Positions 46,063-57,743 are shown, numbered from the stretch's first letter. The stretch is 64,000 nucleotides of DNA from JACRCT01 sp049841135 (GCA_049841135.1 JASGHK010000001.1:62001-126000); one strand, 5' to 3'. Notes: generated from the letters alone by a model not told the origin. Translations and numbers: made by a program.

Positions 46063-46377
46063 TGGCCGTCACGCAAGCGGGTCCGGAAAAGCCAAGAAAA
46101 ACAGCATGTTGCAGATCGCGAGGGAATGCCCCTCAGGGCCACAGGATGGCCAGCGCTGAGGCTCTCGGGAGGCCAGGCTTGCTGAAATAGGCCTGGCAGG
46201 GCAAGTCGGCCGCTAGGGCCGTTTTCGGGCCCCTGGTGGCCGATCTGGTGGATCCGCGTTCGCCTGGCACCCTCCGGAGCCGTTCTGGGCGCCCCGTGTG
46301 ACGAGTGCACACCCACATCGCCTGACCCCGTTGCCCAGCGTGCGCAGCGTGATTCGTGCGCCGGGGAGGGCGGAGCG
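46063..46377. other. Gene-free interval of 315 bases
   Basis: No open frame with coding character is present. It holds two hairpins: GCCAGGC (46172-46178) with GCCTGGC (46191-46197), and a small terminator-like stem at 46207-46225. The final 20 bases carry GGGGAGGGCGGAGCG ahead of the next ATG, a good ribosome binding site. I recognise no riboswitch class. The remainder probably contains the promoter of the oxidoreductase gene. Confidence 0.6.
46207..46225 (+). terminator. Weak terminator-like hairpin
   Basis: CGGCC (46207-46211) and GGCCG (46217-46221) enclose GCTAG and are followed by TTTT. It lies 145 bases after the U32-like gene. The stem is short, so the call is tentative. Confidence 0.35.
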
Positions 46378-47510
46378 ATGCCGAAGCTGACGAAGCAGGG
46401 CCGGAAGAGCCAGCGGGCGGTCGGGTATGCGGTCATCGGGCTGGGCCACATCGCGCAGACGGCGGTGCTGCCGGCGTTCGCCCACTCGCGGACGAGCAAG
46501 CTCGTGGCGGTCGTCTCCGGTGACAAGGCCAAGCGCCGGCAGATCCCGAGCGCATACCCGGGCGTGCGCGCCTACGACTACCGAGACGTCGACGACTGCC
46601 TGGCCTCCGAGGACGTAGACGCGGTCTACATCGCCGAGCCGAACACGTTGCACGCCGAGTTCGCGGTGCGCGCGGCCAAGGCGGGCGTCCACGTGCTGTG
46701 CGAGAAGCCGCTCGCCCCGACCGAGGAGGAGTGCCGGCACATCATCGGCGCGTGCAAGGACACGGACGTGAAGCTGATGGTCGCCTACCGGCTGCACTTC
46801 GAGGAGTCGAACCTGCGGGCCGTGGACCTGGTGCGCAAAGGCAGGCTCGGCGAGCCGCGGCTGTTCAGCTCCGTCTTCAGCTACCAGGCGAAGCAGGGGA
46901 ACATCCGGCTCAGGGTGGAGACCGGAGGCGGGCCCGTCTGGGACATCGGCGTCTACTGCGTCAACGCTGCGCGGTACCTGTTCGCCGACGAGCCGATCGA
47001 AGTGACGGCGTTCGCGGCGGCGGGCTCGACGCAACGCTTCGCCGAGGTGGAGGAGGGGATGGGCGTGCTCCTGCGCTTCCCGCGCGAGCGGCTGGCGGCC
47101 TTCACGGTCAGCTACGGCGCCACACGCGAAGGCTTCTACGAGGTCGTGGGGAGCGAGGGCCGGCTCCGGCTCGACAACGCTTACGACTACGACGGCGAGC
47201 ACACGCTGAGCTGGGAGATTCGATGGCAAGGCGAAGACGAAGGTCATCCCCGAGTCCGACCAGTTCGGGCCCGAGCTCGTCGTACTTCTCGGAGTGCGTC
47301 ATCGCCGATCGGGAGCCCGAGCCATCGGGCCTGGAGGGGCTCGCGGACGTGCGGGTCATCTCCGCCATCTACGAGTCGGCGGCCACGAGGGCGCCGGTCC
47401 GGATCGAGCCGGTGCGCATCGCCCGGCGGCCGGGGCTGGAACAGCTCATCCGGCTGCCGCCGGTGGGGAAGGCGGCGAGGGCGGTTGCCGTCTCGGCGCC
47501 GAGCTCGTAA
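46378..47510 (+). CDS. Gfo/Idh/MocA-family oxidoreductase (two frameshifts)
   Basis: 378 residues after repair. The N-terminal Rossmann fold has 'AVIGLGHIAQTAVLPAFAHS' (GxGxxA-type), 'AVYIAEPNTLHAEFAVRAAKAGVHVLCEKPLAPT' (the EKP motif with catalytic Lys), then 'GGPVWDIGVYCVNAARYLFADEP'. Two frame changes both fit loss of two bases: 47217-47221 (GATTC, repaired 'WEIFDGKAKTK') and 47286-47288 (ACTTC, repaired 'ELVVLFSECVIADREP'). The family reduces or oxidises sugars or similar alcohols with NAD(P). The substrate is not evident; similar proteins are annotated as glucose-fructose oxidoreductase-like. ATG at 46378. Confidence 0.82.
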
Positions 47511-47553
47511 GGCTCCTGCGTCGGGGGTCAGGTCGTCGCCGCGCGGTGAGGGC

Positions 47554-50439
47554 TCAGCGCGGGAGGGTCGCCAGCTTCGCCACCGCCTCGATGGTGATGG
47601 CCGCCAGCGCCGCGCAGTAGTCGAGGTCGATGTTCTTCATGGTGTCGTTGGTGTCGTGGTAGCCGGTGCGGCGGATGTCGTAGTTCTCCATGAACAGCAC
47701 CACTGGGATGCCCAGGTCCGAGAAGATCTGCCCGTCGGTGTTGTAGAGCGCGCTGCGCGGCTCCCACTCGGTGCGGATCTCGCCCTGCAGCGCCAGGTGC
47801 TCGGCCACCGGCGGTACCTGCTTCGGGTCCTCGATCCGCTTCGAGCGGCCCTGGCCCTTGCGCTCGGGCTCCTTGTTCCAGGCCGCCACCGACCGATTCC
47901 AGCGTTCGTTGGCCTCGTGGGCGATCTGCGCGAGCCGGGCCGAACCCGCGCCTTCGCCCGGGGCGATTCTGGAAGACGTCGCGGTCGTTCTCGTTGTTGT
48001 GGCCGATCATGTCGAGCACGTAGCCGCCGACGACCTTGGCCCCCGAGACGTCCACCGGCGTTCCGTCGGCCTGCGTCAGCGCCAGGTCTCCACGTACCAG
48101 CGAACGCGCCAGCGCCCGGGCTCCCAGGCAGTCCGCCGGGAACTCCTCACCGGTCAGGTGCACGAGCCACACGGTCTTCTCGAGCTTCCCCTCCCGCGCC
48201 AGGGGCAGCAGCACGTCCGCAGCCAGCAGCAGCGCCGTCGTCGCCGAGTGGTTGTCGTCGGCGCCGTGGGCGGCTGCGCGAAGTTGGTCCTTGCCGTACA
48301 GGTCCTCCATGTAGGCGGTGTCGTAGTGGTCGGCCATCACCACCACCTGCTTCGGGTCCTTGCCGGGGATGACCACGACCACGTTGCGCTCACTGGGCTT
48401 GCCGCGGTTCTTGGCCCAGCCCCTCGACCAGCCCATGTCGAAGTCGGTCTCCCAGCGGAAACGGTGGTCGGTGACGAAGGCCCGGCCGGTCATGCCGTGC
48501 GCGGCGATCTTCCTCTGGTGCAGCACGTGGAGGTGGTCGGCCAGCTTGTCCAGGTCGCGCGACTTGGCCGCCGCGATGCCTAGCTTCTGGCCGAGCTCTC
48601 CGCCGGTCCTGCCTTCATTGGCGGTGACGACGTCCGCGTTGTCCTTGTGGCGGAACTCGCCGCCCTGGGCTAGCTCGGCGATGGTCTTCCACAGCGCCTC
48701 TTCGAAGGCCCGCGTGCGCGTCTTCTCGTACGTGAGCGAGGCCGGCGCGCCGTTGCCGGGCGCCAGAGTCGCTCCCGCCGAGAGACGCTTGCGCAGCAGC
48801 TCAAGCGCTCTCTCGCCCTGGGCGGGCTCGGCGGCGCGCGTCTTGAGCGAGTCGAGCCAAGGCTCGAGCGCGCTGTCCTTGGCGACGTCCAGCAGCCGGT
48901 GCGCCATCGTTGGCGCGACCTTGCCGCCGAGCATCTCCGAGAACTCGAAGATCTTGCGCAGGTTGGAGGACGTCGTCCGGCGCCGGTGGCCGGGATCGGA
49001 GAGGAAGCTGGCCGCGGCCTCCTGGTGCCCGTCCCGGCGCAGCAGCGTGGGCTCGAGCTCGAGCCACTTCTCGGTGGGGTGCTCGGCGGTGACGAAGCCC
49101 AGGAGCGGCTCAGGCGGCAGGCTCACCGCGCCGGTCTCGTGGTCCATCCGCGCCAGCAGCGGCCGGTGCCAGAAGAGCGAGCGGGCGCCGGCGCGCATCG
49201 GCGGGAAGAAGAAGCGGTAGCCGAAGCGGCCGCCGCCTCGCACCGCCGCGGCGGCCTTGGCGAGCGCCTTCGCGTCCGCGTCCGGGCCGTGCAGCACCGC
49301 CTCGTAGCCCGGCGTCCAGATTGGCTGTTGCGGGCCATCGGCTTGCGGTAGAGCCCCAGGTCTTTCGGGTCCTCGGAGAACAGCGCCACCGTGACCAGGT
49401 CCTCGTAGGCGTCCGGCGCGAGGTCGGCGTCGCGGGCCACGCGCTCCCAGCGGTGGGTGCGCACGAAGGTCCGCGCCATCTTGTGGCCGTCAGCCCGCGC
49501 CTCGCCGGCCTTCTTCTCGTCCAGCCAGCCCGACTGCGGGATGCGCAGCGTGTAGCTCGACTCGCTGCGCGGGAACATCTGCAGCAGCGGGATCTGCAGC
49601 GCCAGGGGAAGGGTCTTGGCCAGCGCGCGATAGCCCGCGTGCTCGAAGAACACCAGGCCGGCCGGAGTCGGGACCACGGTCATCGCGCCGTCTAGGAAGG
49701 CCTGGCGGAGCGCGTCTGGGAGCTTCTGGAGCGGCTCGAAGGTCAGCAGCGTCTTGGGCGCCGCCGCGCCCGGCTTCCAGAGGAGCGCCTTGGCGAACGA
49801 CGGCAGCGGTCCCTCGTCGAAGCCGGGCAGCGCGGGGTCCGCCGAGCGCGGATGGACCCGCACCCCAGCAGCCTCGAGCGCCTGTACGGTGTCCGCCTGG
49901 ATCCCTGCGAGCCATCCGGCCGTGGCGACAAAGCGCTTCTCGCCCTTGGCGCCGAAGCTCTCCCAGAACGCGCGCGCCGGACCGGTGTGGCTGGCGCCGA
50001 AGAGCGTCCAGCGGGCGTTGCCCTTGTCGTCCTGGGTGCGCGAGAGCGCGAGCGGGATCGCCAGGGTGAGCGCCCGGGGCGCGCGCTGGGAGGCCGAGGC
50101 CTCGGCGGGCCAGGCGGGGTTGCCCTTGAGCAGCGTCGACGAGAACTCGTGCTCCTTGCGCCTGGCCGGATCGGCGTGCGGCTGGACGAGCTTCTGCACC
50201 TCGTCGAGCAGGTGCCTCGCAATCCTCGCGAAGCCCGGCCCGAGCTCGTTCGCCTCTTCGTACTCGGTGACCCCGAACCCCGAGCCGCCGACGGCCGGCA
50301 GGCCCAATAGCCCCGGCGCGTACGGCTTGAGCGCCACATACGGCGGCGGCATGAACTCGGAGTAGGCCCGAGCGGCGACCGGGTCGTCGCCTCTGAAGCA
50401 GCGGGCAGCTTCCTCGGCGATCATCTTCCAGGCAGTCAT
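47554..50439 (-). CDS. Large M28-family metallopeptidase (two frameshifts)
   Basis: 962 residues after repair. No signal peptide at the start (ATG 50437-50439). The catalytic part in the C-terminal third shows the M28 order: 'VVVMADHYDTAYM' (H, D), 'HGADDNHSATTALL' (bridging D), 'LTGEEFPADC' (E-E), 'LDMIGHNNENDRD' and finally 'RRTGYHDTNDTMKN' (H). The N-terminal ~500 residues are unrecognised. Disruptions: one missing base near 49326-49332 (repaired 'MARNQPIWTPGYEAVLHG') and GATTC at 47965-47969 (repaired 'RDVFQKIAPGEGAGS'). The length is far above a standard aminopeptidase and the substrate is unknown. It converges on the oxidoreductase gene. Confidence 0.78.
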
Positions 50440-50715
50440 GACGTGACTCCGTGAGCTGGCGAGCAGGTACGCCTGCAGAGGCAGAGCCGCGAGCGTGGCG
50501 GCACGGCCGGTCGGCAGTCAACCCTTCCACGACCAGCCCGCGCAGGCGGGCTTCGCAAAGTCAGGCGCGGCTTCAGCCGCCGGCAGCGCGCCGGTTCGTG
50601 GTCCCGAGCGTGCCGTGCGGTGACCCTGCGTCCTCCCCCGACCGGCCCCATCGTTGAGACCAGGAATCGGCACCGGGCGCGGCGGCTCACCCGGGGGCAC
50701 GGCGGGCGGGTGAGC

Positions 50716-53700
50716 ATGGGCTTGCCAACTCTGGCAGGGCGCGACCTGGAGCGGCTCGAGCTTCCCTTCCGGGTCATCGCTTTCGACTGGGATGGCACCG
50801 CGGTGATGGGCCGCAAGGAAGACGCGGCCGAGGTCTGCGCGCTCCTGGTGCGGCTGATGCGCCGCGACGTGACCATCGTGGTCATCACCGGCACCAACCT
50901 CGCCAACACCACCTACCAGCTCGCCCCGGCCATCCGCGACGCGGGCGACCACAACCGCCGGCTGTTCATCGCCACCAACCGCGGCTCGGAGGTCTACGGG
51001 TTCGACGGCCGGGGCAAGCCGGTGCCGCGCTTCCGTCGCACGGCCAGCCCCGAGGAGGAGGCGCGCCTGACCGCCGCCGTGGAGGCCGTGCGCGACCAGC
51101 TGCGGGATCGGGCGGGGATCGAGGCGCGCATCGTCTACGACCGGCTCAACCGCCGTAAGATCGACCTCATCCCGCTGCCGGAGTGGGCCGATCCGCCCAA
51201 GCCCGAGATCGGCCGGCTGCTGGACGCTGTCCAGTCCCGGCTCTTCGCCGGCGGCATCACCGGCGGCCTGCAGGAGGTGCTGCGCCTGTCCGAGCGCGCC
51301 GCGGCCGAGGCCGGGCTGCGCGACGCGCGGGTGACGAGCGACGTCAAGCACGTGGAGATCGGCCTGACCGACAAGTCGGACTCGGTGGAGTGGATGATGC
51401 GCGAGGTCTGCGCCCGCGAGCGCGTCCGCCCGGCCCAGGTGCTCATCGCCGGCGACGAATTCGGCCCCATCGGCGGCGTGGAGGGCAGCGACCACAAGAT
51501 GCTCACCCCGGGCTCCCGCGAGGCGGTGTTCGTCTCGGTGGGGCCCGAGCCCGGCGGGGTCGAGCCGGTCATCCTGCACCTGGGCGGCGGGCCGGCGCGC
51601 TTCCGCGAGCTGCTCTCGGAGCAGGTCGACTTCCACGAAGGGCGCCGCGCGCCGCGCCGCGAGGAGGCGGCGCAGGCGCTCCTGCCGCTGGCCGCGCCGA
51701 CCACCGAGGCCGACTGGACCATCGTCGGAGAGGGCCTGGACCTCGCCCGCGAGCGCGAGGCCGAGTCCGTCTTCGCGGTGGGCAACGGCTACCTGGGCAC
51801 CCGTGCCGCGCTCGCCGAGCGACACTCGCTCGCCAGCTCGCCGGCGACGTTCGTGGCCGGGGTCTTCGACTCGCTGCCGTCGTCGAGCGCGGTGCCGGAG
51901 TTCGCGGTGGCGCCGGACTGGACGAAGCTGAAGGTGAGCGTGGAGGGGCGCGAGCTCTCGGTGGCGACGGGCACCACGCTCGAGCACCGGCGCATCCTCG
52001 ATCTCCGGCAGGGCGTCACCTGGCGCGAATGGGTCCAGAAGGATCCGGATGGACGGATCACGCGGCTGCGCGGGCTGCGGCTGGCGAGCCTCTCGGACCG
52101 GCACGTGCTCTTGCAGGCGCTGGAGGTGACCCCGGAGAACTGGAGCGGGCGGCTGGAGGTCGAGGCGGGCATCGAGACGGCGACCGGAGTGGTGGCGGGG
52201 CTCCCGGTGGCGCGTCCGCGGCTCTTGCCGGCGCCGGACGCCGGGGGCGCGCTCGTCTATCAGAGCCGCCGCGGCGACCTGCGGCTCTCGGTCTCGAGCG
52301 CGAGCAAGCTCTCGGGGCCAGCGGCGACGGTGCCCGAGCTGCGCACGTCCTCGGGCCCCGGCACCTTCTCCGAGCGATGGTCGGTGGACGCGGAGCTGGG
52401 CCAGACCTACCGGCTGGAGCGGCTCGCCACCGTGTTCACCACGCGCGACGGCCGGCGCCCGGAAGAGCAGTCGAGCCGCCACCTGGCGCAGGCCGCTGCC
52501 CGCGGGGCCCACGCCCTGGCCGCCGAGCACGCCAAGGCCTGGCGCGAGCGCTGGGAGGCCTGCGCGGTGGAGGTGGAAGGGGACCGGGCCGCCCAGCGCA
52601 ACCTGCGCTTCGCCGCCTACCACCTGCTCTGCGCGGTGACTCCCGAGGACGAGCGCGTCTCCATCGGAGCGCGCACGCTCACCGGCGAGTCCTACAAGGG
52701 CCACGTCTTCTGGGACACCGACATCTTCATCATCCCGTTCTTCGTCTTCACCTGGCCCGAGGCGGCGCGCGCGCTGCTCGCCTACCGGCACCACACGCTC
52801 GACGGCGCGCGCAAGAAGGCGAAGGAGGCGGGTTACCGCGGGGCGCTCTACGCCTGGGAGTCGGCGGACACCGGCGAGGAGACGACGCCGCGCTTCATGG
52901 TGGCGCCCGACGGCGAGGTCATCCCCATCCTTTCCGGCGTCCAGGAGCATCACATCAGCGCCGACGTCGCCTACGCCGTCTGGGGCTACTGGGAGGCCAC
53001 GCACGACGAGCGCTTCCTGGTCGAGAAGGGCGCGGAGATCCTGCTCGAGACGGCGCGCTTCTGGGAGAGCCGCGGGAATTGGGGCGAGGACGGGCGCTTC
53101 CACCTGCGCACGCTCATCGGGCCCGACGAGTACCACGAGGGCATCGACGACAACGCCTTCACCAACCGGATGGCGCGCTGGAACCTGGAGCGGGCGCTGG
53201 AGGTGCGCGGCCTGCTCGCCCAGCGCTGGCCGGAGCAGCTGCGCTCGCTGGAGAAGCGCCTGGCGGTCACGGCCGACGAGCTCGTGCGCTGGCGCCGGGC
53301 GGCAGAGGCGATGGCCTTCCACGTCGACCGGCAGACCGGGGTCATCGAGCAGTTCGCCGGCTTCTTCGGGCTGGAGGACTTCGACCTGGCGCCGCAGCGC
53401 GCCCAGGGCCGGGCCTCGGCGCCCATGGACATGCTGCTGGGCCGGGAGCGGACCCAGCGGACCAAGATCGTCAAGCAGTCGGACGTGGTGATGCTCCTCC
53501 AGCTCCTGTGGGACGAGCTGGCTCCCGAGGTCCGGCGCGCCAACTACCTCTATTACGAGCCGCGCACCTGCCACGGCAGCTCGCTCAGCCCCGGGACGCA
53601 CGCGCTGGTTGCGGCGAAGCTGGGAGAGCAGGAGACGGCGCTGCGCTACTTCAAGCAGGCCGGGGAGATCGACCTGGCCAACAACATGGGCAACGCGGCG

Positions 53701-54022
53701 GGCGGGGTGCACGCCGCGGCGCTGGGCGGGCTCTGGCAGGCGGCGGTCTTCGGGTTCGGCGGCGTGGGAGTGCGCGGCGACGTCCTCGTCGTCGATCCGC
53801 GGGTGCCGCCGGCCTGGCGGACGCTGCGGTTCCCGCTCTCGTTCCGGGGGACGCGGCTCGTGGTGACTGGCGGGCGTGGATGCGGTCGAGGCGCGGTCGG
53901 CCTCGGGCGGACCGGTGCAGGTGGCGCTGGCAGGACAGGAGGCCAGGGAGGTGCGGCCGGGTCAGGCGCTGGCGGCGGCGAGGCGGGAAGGGCGCTGGGA
54001 GCTCGAGGAGGCCGGCCCATGA
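50716..54022 (+). CDS. HAD-GH65 fusion: glycoside phosphorylase-like enzyme (one frameshift)
   Basis: 1101 residues after repair. Residues about 15-290 form a HAD hydrolase: 'FDWDGTAVM' (DxD), 'VITGTN' (Thr motif) and 'IAGDEFG' (acidic motif). From about residue 333 follows a full GH65 chain: 'NGYLGTRAA', 'GHVFWDTDIFI', 'LIGPDEYHEGIDDNAFTNRMA' with the catalytic Glu near residue 805, and 'KQSDVVMLLQLLWD'. GH65 enzymes phosphorolyse or hydrolyse trehalose, kojibiose or related disaccharides; a HAD partner could remove or move the phosphate. An extra G near 53872-53874 shifts the frame; without it the gene ends at TGA 54020-54022, overlapping the next ATG. Start ATG 50716 is preferred over an upstream GTG. 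Confidence 0.83.
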
Positions 54023-54846
54023 CCCCCGAGGAGCTGCAGCCGACGCGAAGCGCGGGCTCGGGTGTCCTGCCCGTCGCCCCGGCGCGGAGCCTGGTCGTCC
54101 CGCTCGACGGGACCGAGGCGGCCCTGGCGGCGGTCCGGGTCGCGCGCGTGCTCGCCCGCGCGCTGGGCGGCACCGTCCACTTCGTGCACGTCGCTTCGGG
54201 GCGGCCGGTGCCGCTCGCGCAGCTCGTGGGTGAGCTGAGGCTGCGCCCGGGGGAGCTCGTGGGAGGCATCGTGGAGGAGCTGGCCGGCGCTCCGGCGGAG
54301 CAGATCCTCGCGTTCGCCGACGTGCTGGACAGCCCGCTGGTGGTGATGTGCGCCGAGGCGCCGGACGGCCCGGGTCCGGTGGCAGGCGCGGTGATCGAGC
54401 GTGGCAGCTCGCCGGTGGTGCTGATCAAGCCGCAGCGCCTCGAGGCCCCGTGGTCGCTCGCCCACCTCCTGCTGCCGCACGACGGCCGGAGCTTCACCGG
54501 GGCCTCTCTGGGGCCGGCGATGGAGCTGGCGGAGCTCGCCGGGGCCCAGGTGACCGTGCTGCACGTCGCGAGCGCCGAAGCGGCGGACGTGCTCCCGGCC
54601 TACGAGGACCAGGTGCAGCACGAGTGGCCAGCCTGGACGCGCCAGTTCCTGGAGCGCACGGCCGCGACCGCCGGCGTCGCGTTGCCGCCCTCGACTGAAT
54701 TGGCGCTGGCGCGCGGCGAGGCGGGGCCGGAGATCGTCCGGTTCGCGGCCCGGCACGAGGTCGATCTCGTCGGGATCGCGGGCTCGGGCGCGGCCTTCCG
54801 TGAAGTCCTGCGACGTTGCAGCTGCCCGGTGATGACCCTGCGTTGA
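54019..54846 (+). CDS. Universal stress protein (tandem UspA domains)
   Basis: A 275-residue protein with two UspA folds: 'RSLVVPLDGTEAALAAVRVARVLARALGG' in the first and 'HLLLPHDGRSFTGASLGPAMELAELAGAQVTVLHVASAEA' in the second, ending 'VDLVGIAGSGAAFREVLRRCSCPVMTL'. The nucleotide-binding GxxGS-like motif in the second is degenerate, so ATP binding is uncertain. ATG at 54019 overlaps the GH65 stop (ATGA). As sequenced, the indel in the upstream gene fuses both into one 1408-residue frame; this fusion is not real. Confidence 0.82.
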   Translation: MTPEELQPTRSAGSGVLPVAPARSLVVPLDGTEAALAAVRVARVLARALGGTVHFVHVASGRPVPLAQLVGELRLRPGELVGGIVEELAGAPAEQILAFADVLDSPLVVMCAEAPDGPGPVAGAVIERGSSPVVLIKPQRLEAPWSLAHLLLPHDGRSFTGASLGPAMELAELAGAQVTVLHVASAEAADVLPAYEDQVQHEWPAWTRQFLERTAATAGVALPPSTELALARGEAGPEIVRFAARHEVDLVGIAGSGAAFREVLRRCSCPVMTLR

Positions 54847-54914
54847 CGGATGGCTCTCCTGGCGTAATAACTCGGCGTCGTCCGGGCCGAGTCGAACCGC
54901 AAGGAGGGGTCGTC

Positions 54915-56961
54915 ATGAAGTCCGCTCTTCCGTTCCTGGCTTGCCTGCTGGTCCTCGTGGGCTGCGAGTGCGAAGCCCCGCCGGAGCTCGAGCAGCGCGA
55001 GGACGCCATCGCCGGGAATTGCGCCACCAACCAGACCTTCCTCGTCGGCGCCGGCATCTACGACATCACCGGCCCTGCCGCCGAGGTCGGGATGATGGGC
55101 TACGCCCAGGTCGGCCAGAAGACGGCCGGCATCCACACCCGGCTGCGCTCGCGCGCCTTCGTCATCGGCAGCCCGTGCAATGGCAAGCGCCTGGTCTTCG
55201 TCAGCGCCGACGCCCTGGGCATCTTCCAGGGCGTCAAGCAGCAGGTCGTCGAGAGGCTCCGGGCGGCCTATGGCAGCACCTACGGCGACGCCAACGTCAT
55301 CCTGAGCGCCACGCACACCCACAGCGGGCCCGGCGGCACCTCGCACTACGCGCTCTACAACCTGACGACGCTCGGCTACGACGCGCAGGGCTTCGAGGCG
55401 CAGGTCAACGGCATCTACCAATCCATCGTCCGCGCCCACGGCAACGTGGCGGAGGGGCGAATCAAGATCGCCCGCGGCGATCTGCTCGACACCACCATCA
55501 ACCGCTCGCCCCAGGCCTACCTGGCCAACCCCGCCGCCGAGCGCGCGCTCTACGCCTACGACACCGACAAGCGGATGACGCTCCTGCGCCTGGAGAAGGC
55601 CGACGGCACCGAGTTGGGCACCCTCAACTGGTTCGCCATCCACGCGACCTCGATGGGCAACACCAACAGGCTCATCAGCGGCGACAACAAGGGCTACGCG
55701 TCCTACCAGTTCGAGAAGGCCAAGGGCACCAACTACGCCGCGGCGAGCACCTTCGTCGCGGCCTTCGCCCAGTCCAACTCGGGCGACGTCTCGCCCAACA
55801 TCTACGGCGGCGAGATTGGGGAGGGCGCCAACGACTTCGAGAGCACGCAGATCTCCGGCGGCAAGCAGCTCGCCAAGGCGCTCGAGCTCTACAACGGCGC
55901 GAGCGAGCTCCTGACCGGCGCGGTCGACTACCGGCACACCTTCGTGAAGATGGACGGCCTCACCGTCGGCTCGGCCTACACCGGCGGCGCTTCCGCCCCG
56001 ACCTGCACCTCGGCCATCGGCATCTCGATGATCGCCGGCGCCGAGGACGGCCCGGGCTACGGCAGCGAGGGCGCCACCTGCAACGACGTCGCGGACCTGT
56101 TCGACGAGTTCACCTGCGCGACCACCACCACCTCCTGCCAGGCCGAGAAGCCGATCGTGCTCTCCACCGGCAACAAGACCCCGTACCCGTGGATCCCGGA
56201 GGTCCTGCCGCTGCAGGTCGCTACCCTCGGCAACCTGGCCATCGCCGCCACGCCGTTCGAGATCACCACGATGTCCGGCCGCCGCCTGCGCAACACCGTG
56301 GCCAGCCGCCTGGCGCCGCTGGGCATCACCGACGTGGTCATCGCCGCGCCGAGCAACGCCTACGCCGGCTACACCGCGACCCGAGAGGAGTACGCCACCC
56401 AGAACTATGAGGGCGCCTCGACGCAGTTCGGCCCGTGGCAGCTCGCCGCCCTGCAGCAGGAAGCTCGATTCGCTCGCGGCCGCGCTCGCCGCGGGCACCG
56501 CCTCGCCGGCCGGACCGACCCCGCGCGATCTGCGCAACGAGCAGACGACGCTGCAGACCGGCGTGGTCTTCGACGACAAGCTGCTCTGGGTGAGCTTCGG
56601 CTCGGTCTACTCGAACGCGGCGGCGTCCTACTCCCGCGGCCAGACCGTGAGCGTGACCTTCTGGGGCGGGCATCCGAAGAACAACCTCCACACCCAGGGC
56701 AGCTTCCTGCAGGTCCAGCGCAAGGTGGGCTCGTCCTGGGTGGTGGTGGCGCAGGACTGGGACTGGGAGACCCGGTACCAGTGGGCGCGCAACAACTGCG
56801 TCCCGACCTTCGCCTGCTCGCACGTGACCATCCAGTGGACCATCCCCCAGAGCGCGACGCCCGGCACCTACCGCATCCGCCACGACGGCGACTGGAAGTC
56901 GGGCTGGGACGGGAACATCCGGGCGTACACCGGCACCTCGCGCGAGTTCACCGTCAACTGA
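54915..56961 (+). CDS. Neutral/alkaline ceramidase-like lipoprotein (one frameshift)
   Basis: 682 residues after repair. ATG at 54915 has AAGGAGG upstream. Signal peptide with lipobox-like 'VLVGCEC'. 'VGAGIYDITGPAAEVGMMGYA', 'ILSATHTHSGPGGTSHYALY' (HTHSGPGG, the catalytic Ser/His motif of neutral ceramidase), 'NWFAIHATSMG' (zinc His) and 'AFAQSNSGDVSPN' define the family; the C-terminal immunoglobulin-like domain is also present ('VSVTFWGGHPKNNL'). The frame changes at 56460-56466 (GAAGCTC); restored it reads 'ALQQEELDSLAAALAAG'. It would hydrolyse ceramide to sphingosine and fatty acid outside the cell. Myxobacteria make sphingolipids, which gives it a plausible self or prey substrate. Confidence 0.88.
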
Positions 56962-56990
56962 AGTCGCGGTCCGACAGAGACTCCTCGACC

Positions 56991-57743
56991 ATGACCTTCC
57001 GCCTCTGGCTCTACCTCGCGGCGATGGCGCTCGGCGCCTGCCGTACGGCCGCCGCCATCCCCGAGCAGGCCTTCCGCTTCAACGCCGAGGGTGCCCAGGC
57101 GCTGGAGGAGGGCGACCTCGACCGGGCCGAGCGGCTCTTCCACATGGCCTGCGACTGGTACGCCGACTACCCGGACCCGCACAACAACCTCTGCCTGGTG
57201 TTCAAGCTGCGCGGGGACCTGGGGAAGGCCAAGGCCGAGTGCATCAAGGCGCTGCGGCTCTTCAACGACTTCGCCATCGCGCACTCCAACCTGGGGACGA
57301 TCTACCTGGAGGAGAAGCGCTACGGCGACGCGCGCGACGCCTTCAAGGCCGCCTTGAAGATCGACCCGGGCTACGTCGAGGCCCGCTACAACCTCTGTCT
57401 GTCGTACCTGCACCTGAAGGACGCGGCGGAGGCCCGGGAGTGCTATCTGCGGCTCATCGAGGTCAACGCCAGGACCTCGGACGCGCACCACGACCTGTGC
57501 ATCCTCGACCTGCAGGACGGCAAGCCGGCCTCGGCGATCAGGCGGTGCACGCGGGCGGTCGAGCTCGACCCCAAGTTCGCGCAGGCCTTCTACCACCTGG
57601 GCCTGGCCTACGCGGCCATCGGCAAGACGTGCGAGGCGAGGACGGCGTACTTGAGCTGCCTGCAGGCCAAGTCGGACCACGTGGAGTGCAGCGAGGCGCT
57701 CTCGAAGGTCAGCGGCGATGGGTGCCTGGAGGCGAACCGCTGA
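56991..57743 (+). CDS. TPR lipoprotein, Tgl/PilF-like
   Basis: A 250-residue lipoprotein: signal peptide with 'AAMALGACRT' lipobox-like Cys, then about six TPR units ('AFRFNAEGAQALEEGDLDRAERLFHMA', 'AIAHSNLGTIYLEEKRYGDARDAFKAALKIDPG' and others) through to the end. Length, lipid anchor and TPR-only content match the type IV pilus pilotin Tgl/PilF that helps assemble the PilQ secretin. Several Cys residues sit in the helices ('DPHNNLCLVF' and 'EARYNLCLSYL'), which is unusual. Identity as Tgl is inference; generic TPR lipoproteins look similar. ATG at 56991. Confidence 0.72.
   Translation: MTFRLWLYLAAMALGACRTAAAIPEQAFRFNAEGAQALEEGDLDRAERLFHMACDWYADYPDPHNNLCLVFKLRGDLGKAKAECIKALRLFNDFAIAHSNLGTIYLEEKRYGDARDAFKAALKIDPGYVEARYNLCLSYLHLKDAAEARECYLRLIEVNARTSDAHHDLCILDLQDGKPASAIRRCTRAVELDPKFAQAFYHLGLAYAAIGKTCEARTAYLSCLQAKSDHVECSEALSKVSGDGCLEANR

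Noticed and set aside
46063..46377. Riboswitch in the gap before the oxidoreductase gene
   Set aside because: Only short stems are present and none matches a class I know; the gap can be explained by a terminator and a promoter.
50620..54846. A single 1408-residue HAD-GH65-UspA protein
   Set aside because: The frame between 53875 and 54018 is Gly-rich and non-coding in character. Removing one G near 53872 gives a sensible GH65 C-terminus and a stop overlapping the UspA ATG, so the fusion is an indel artefact.
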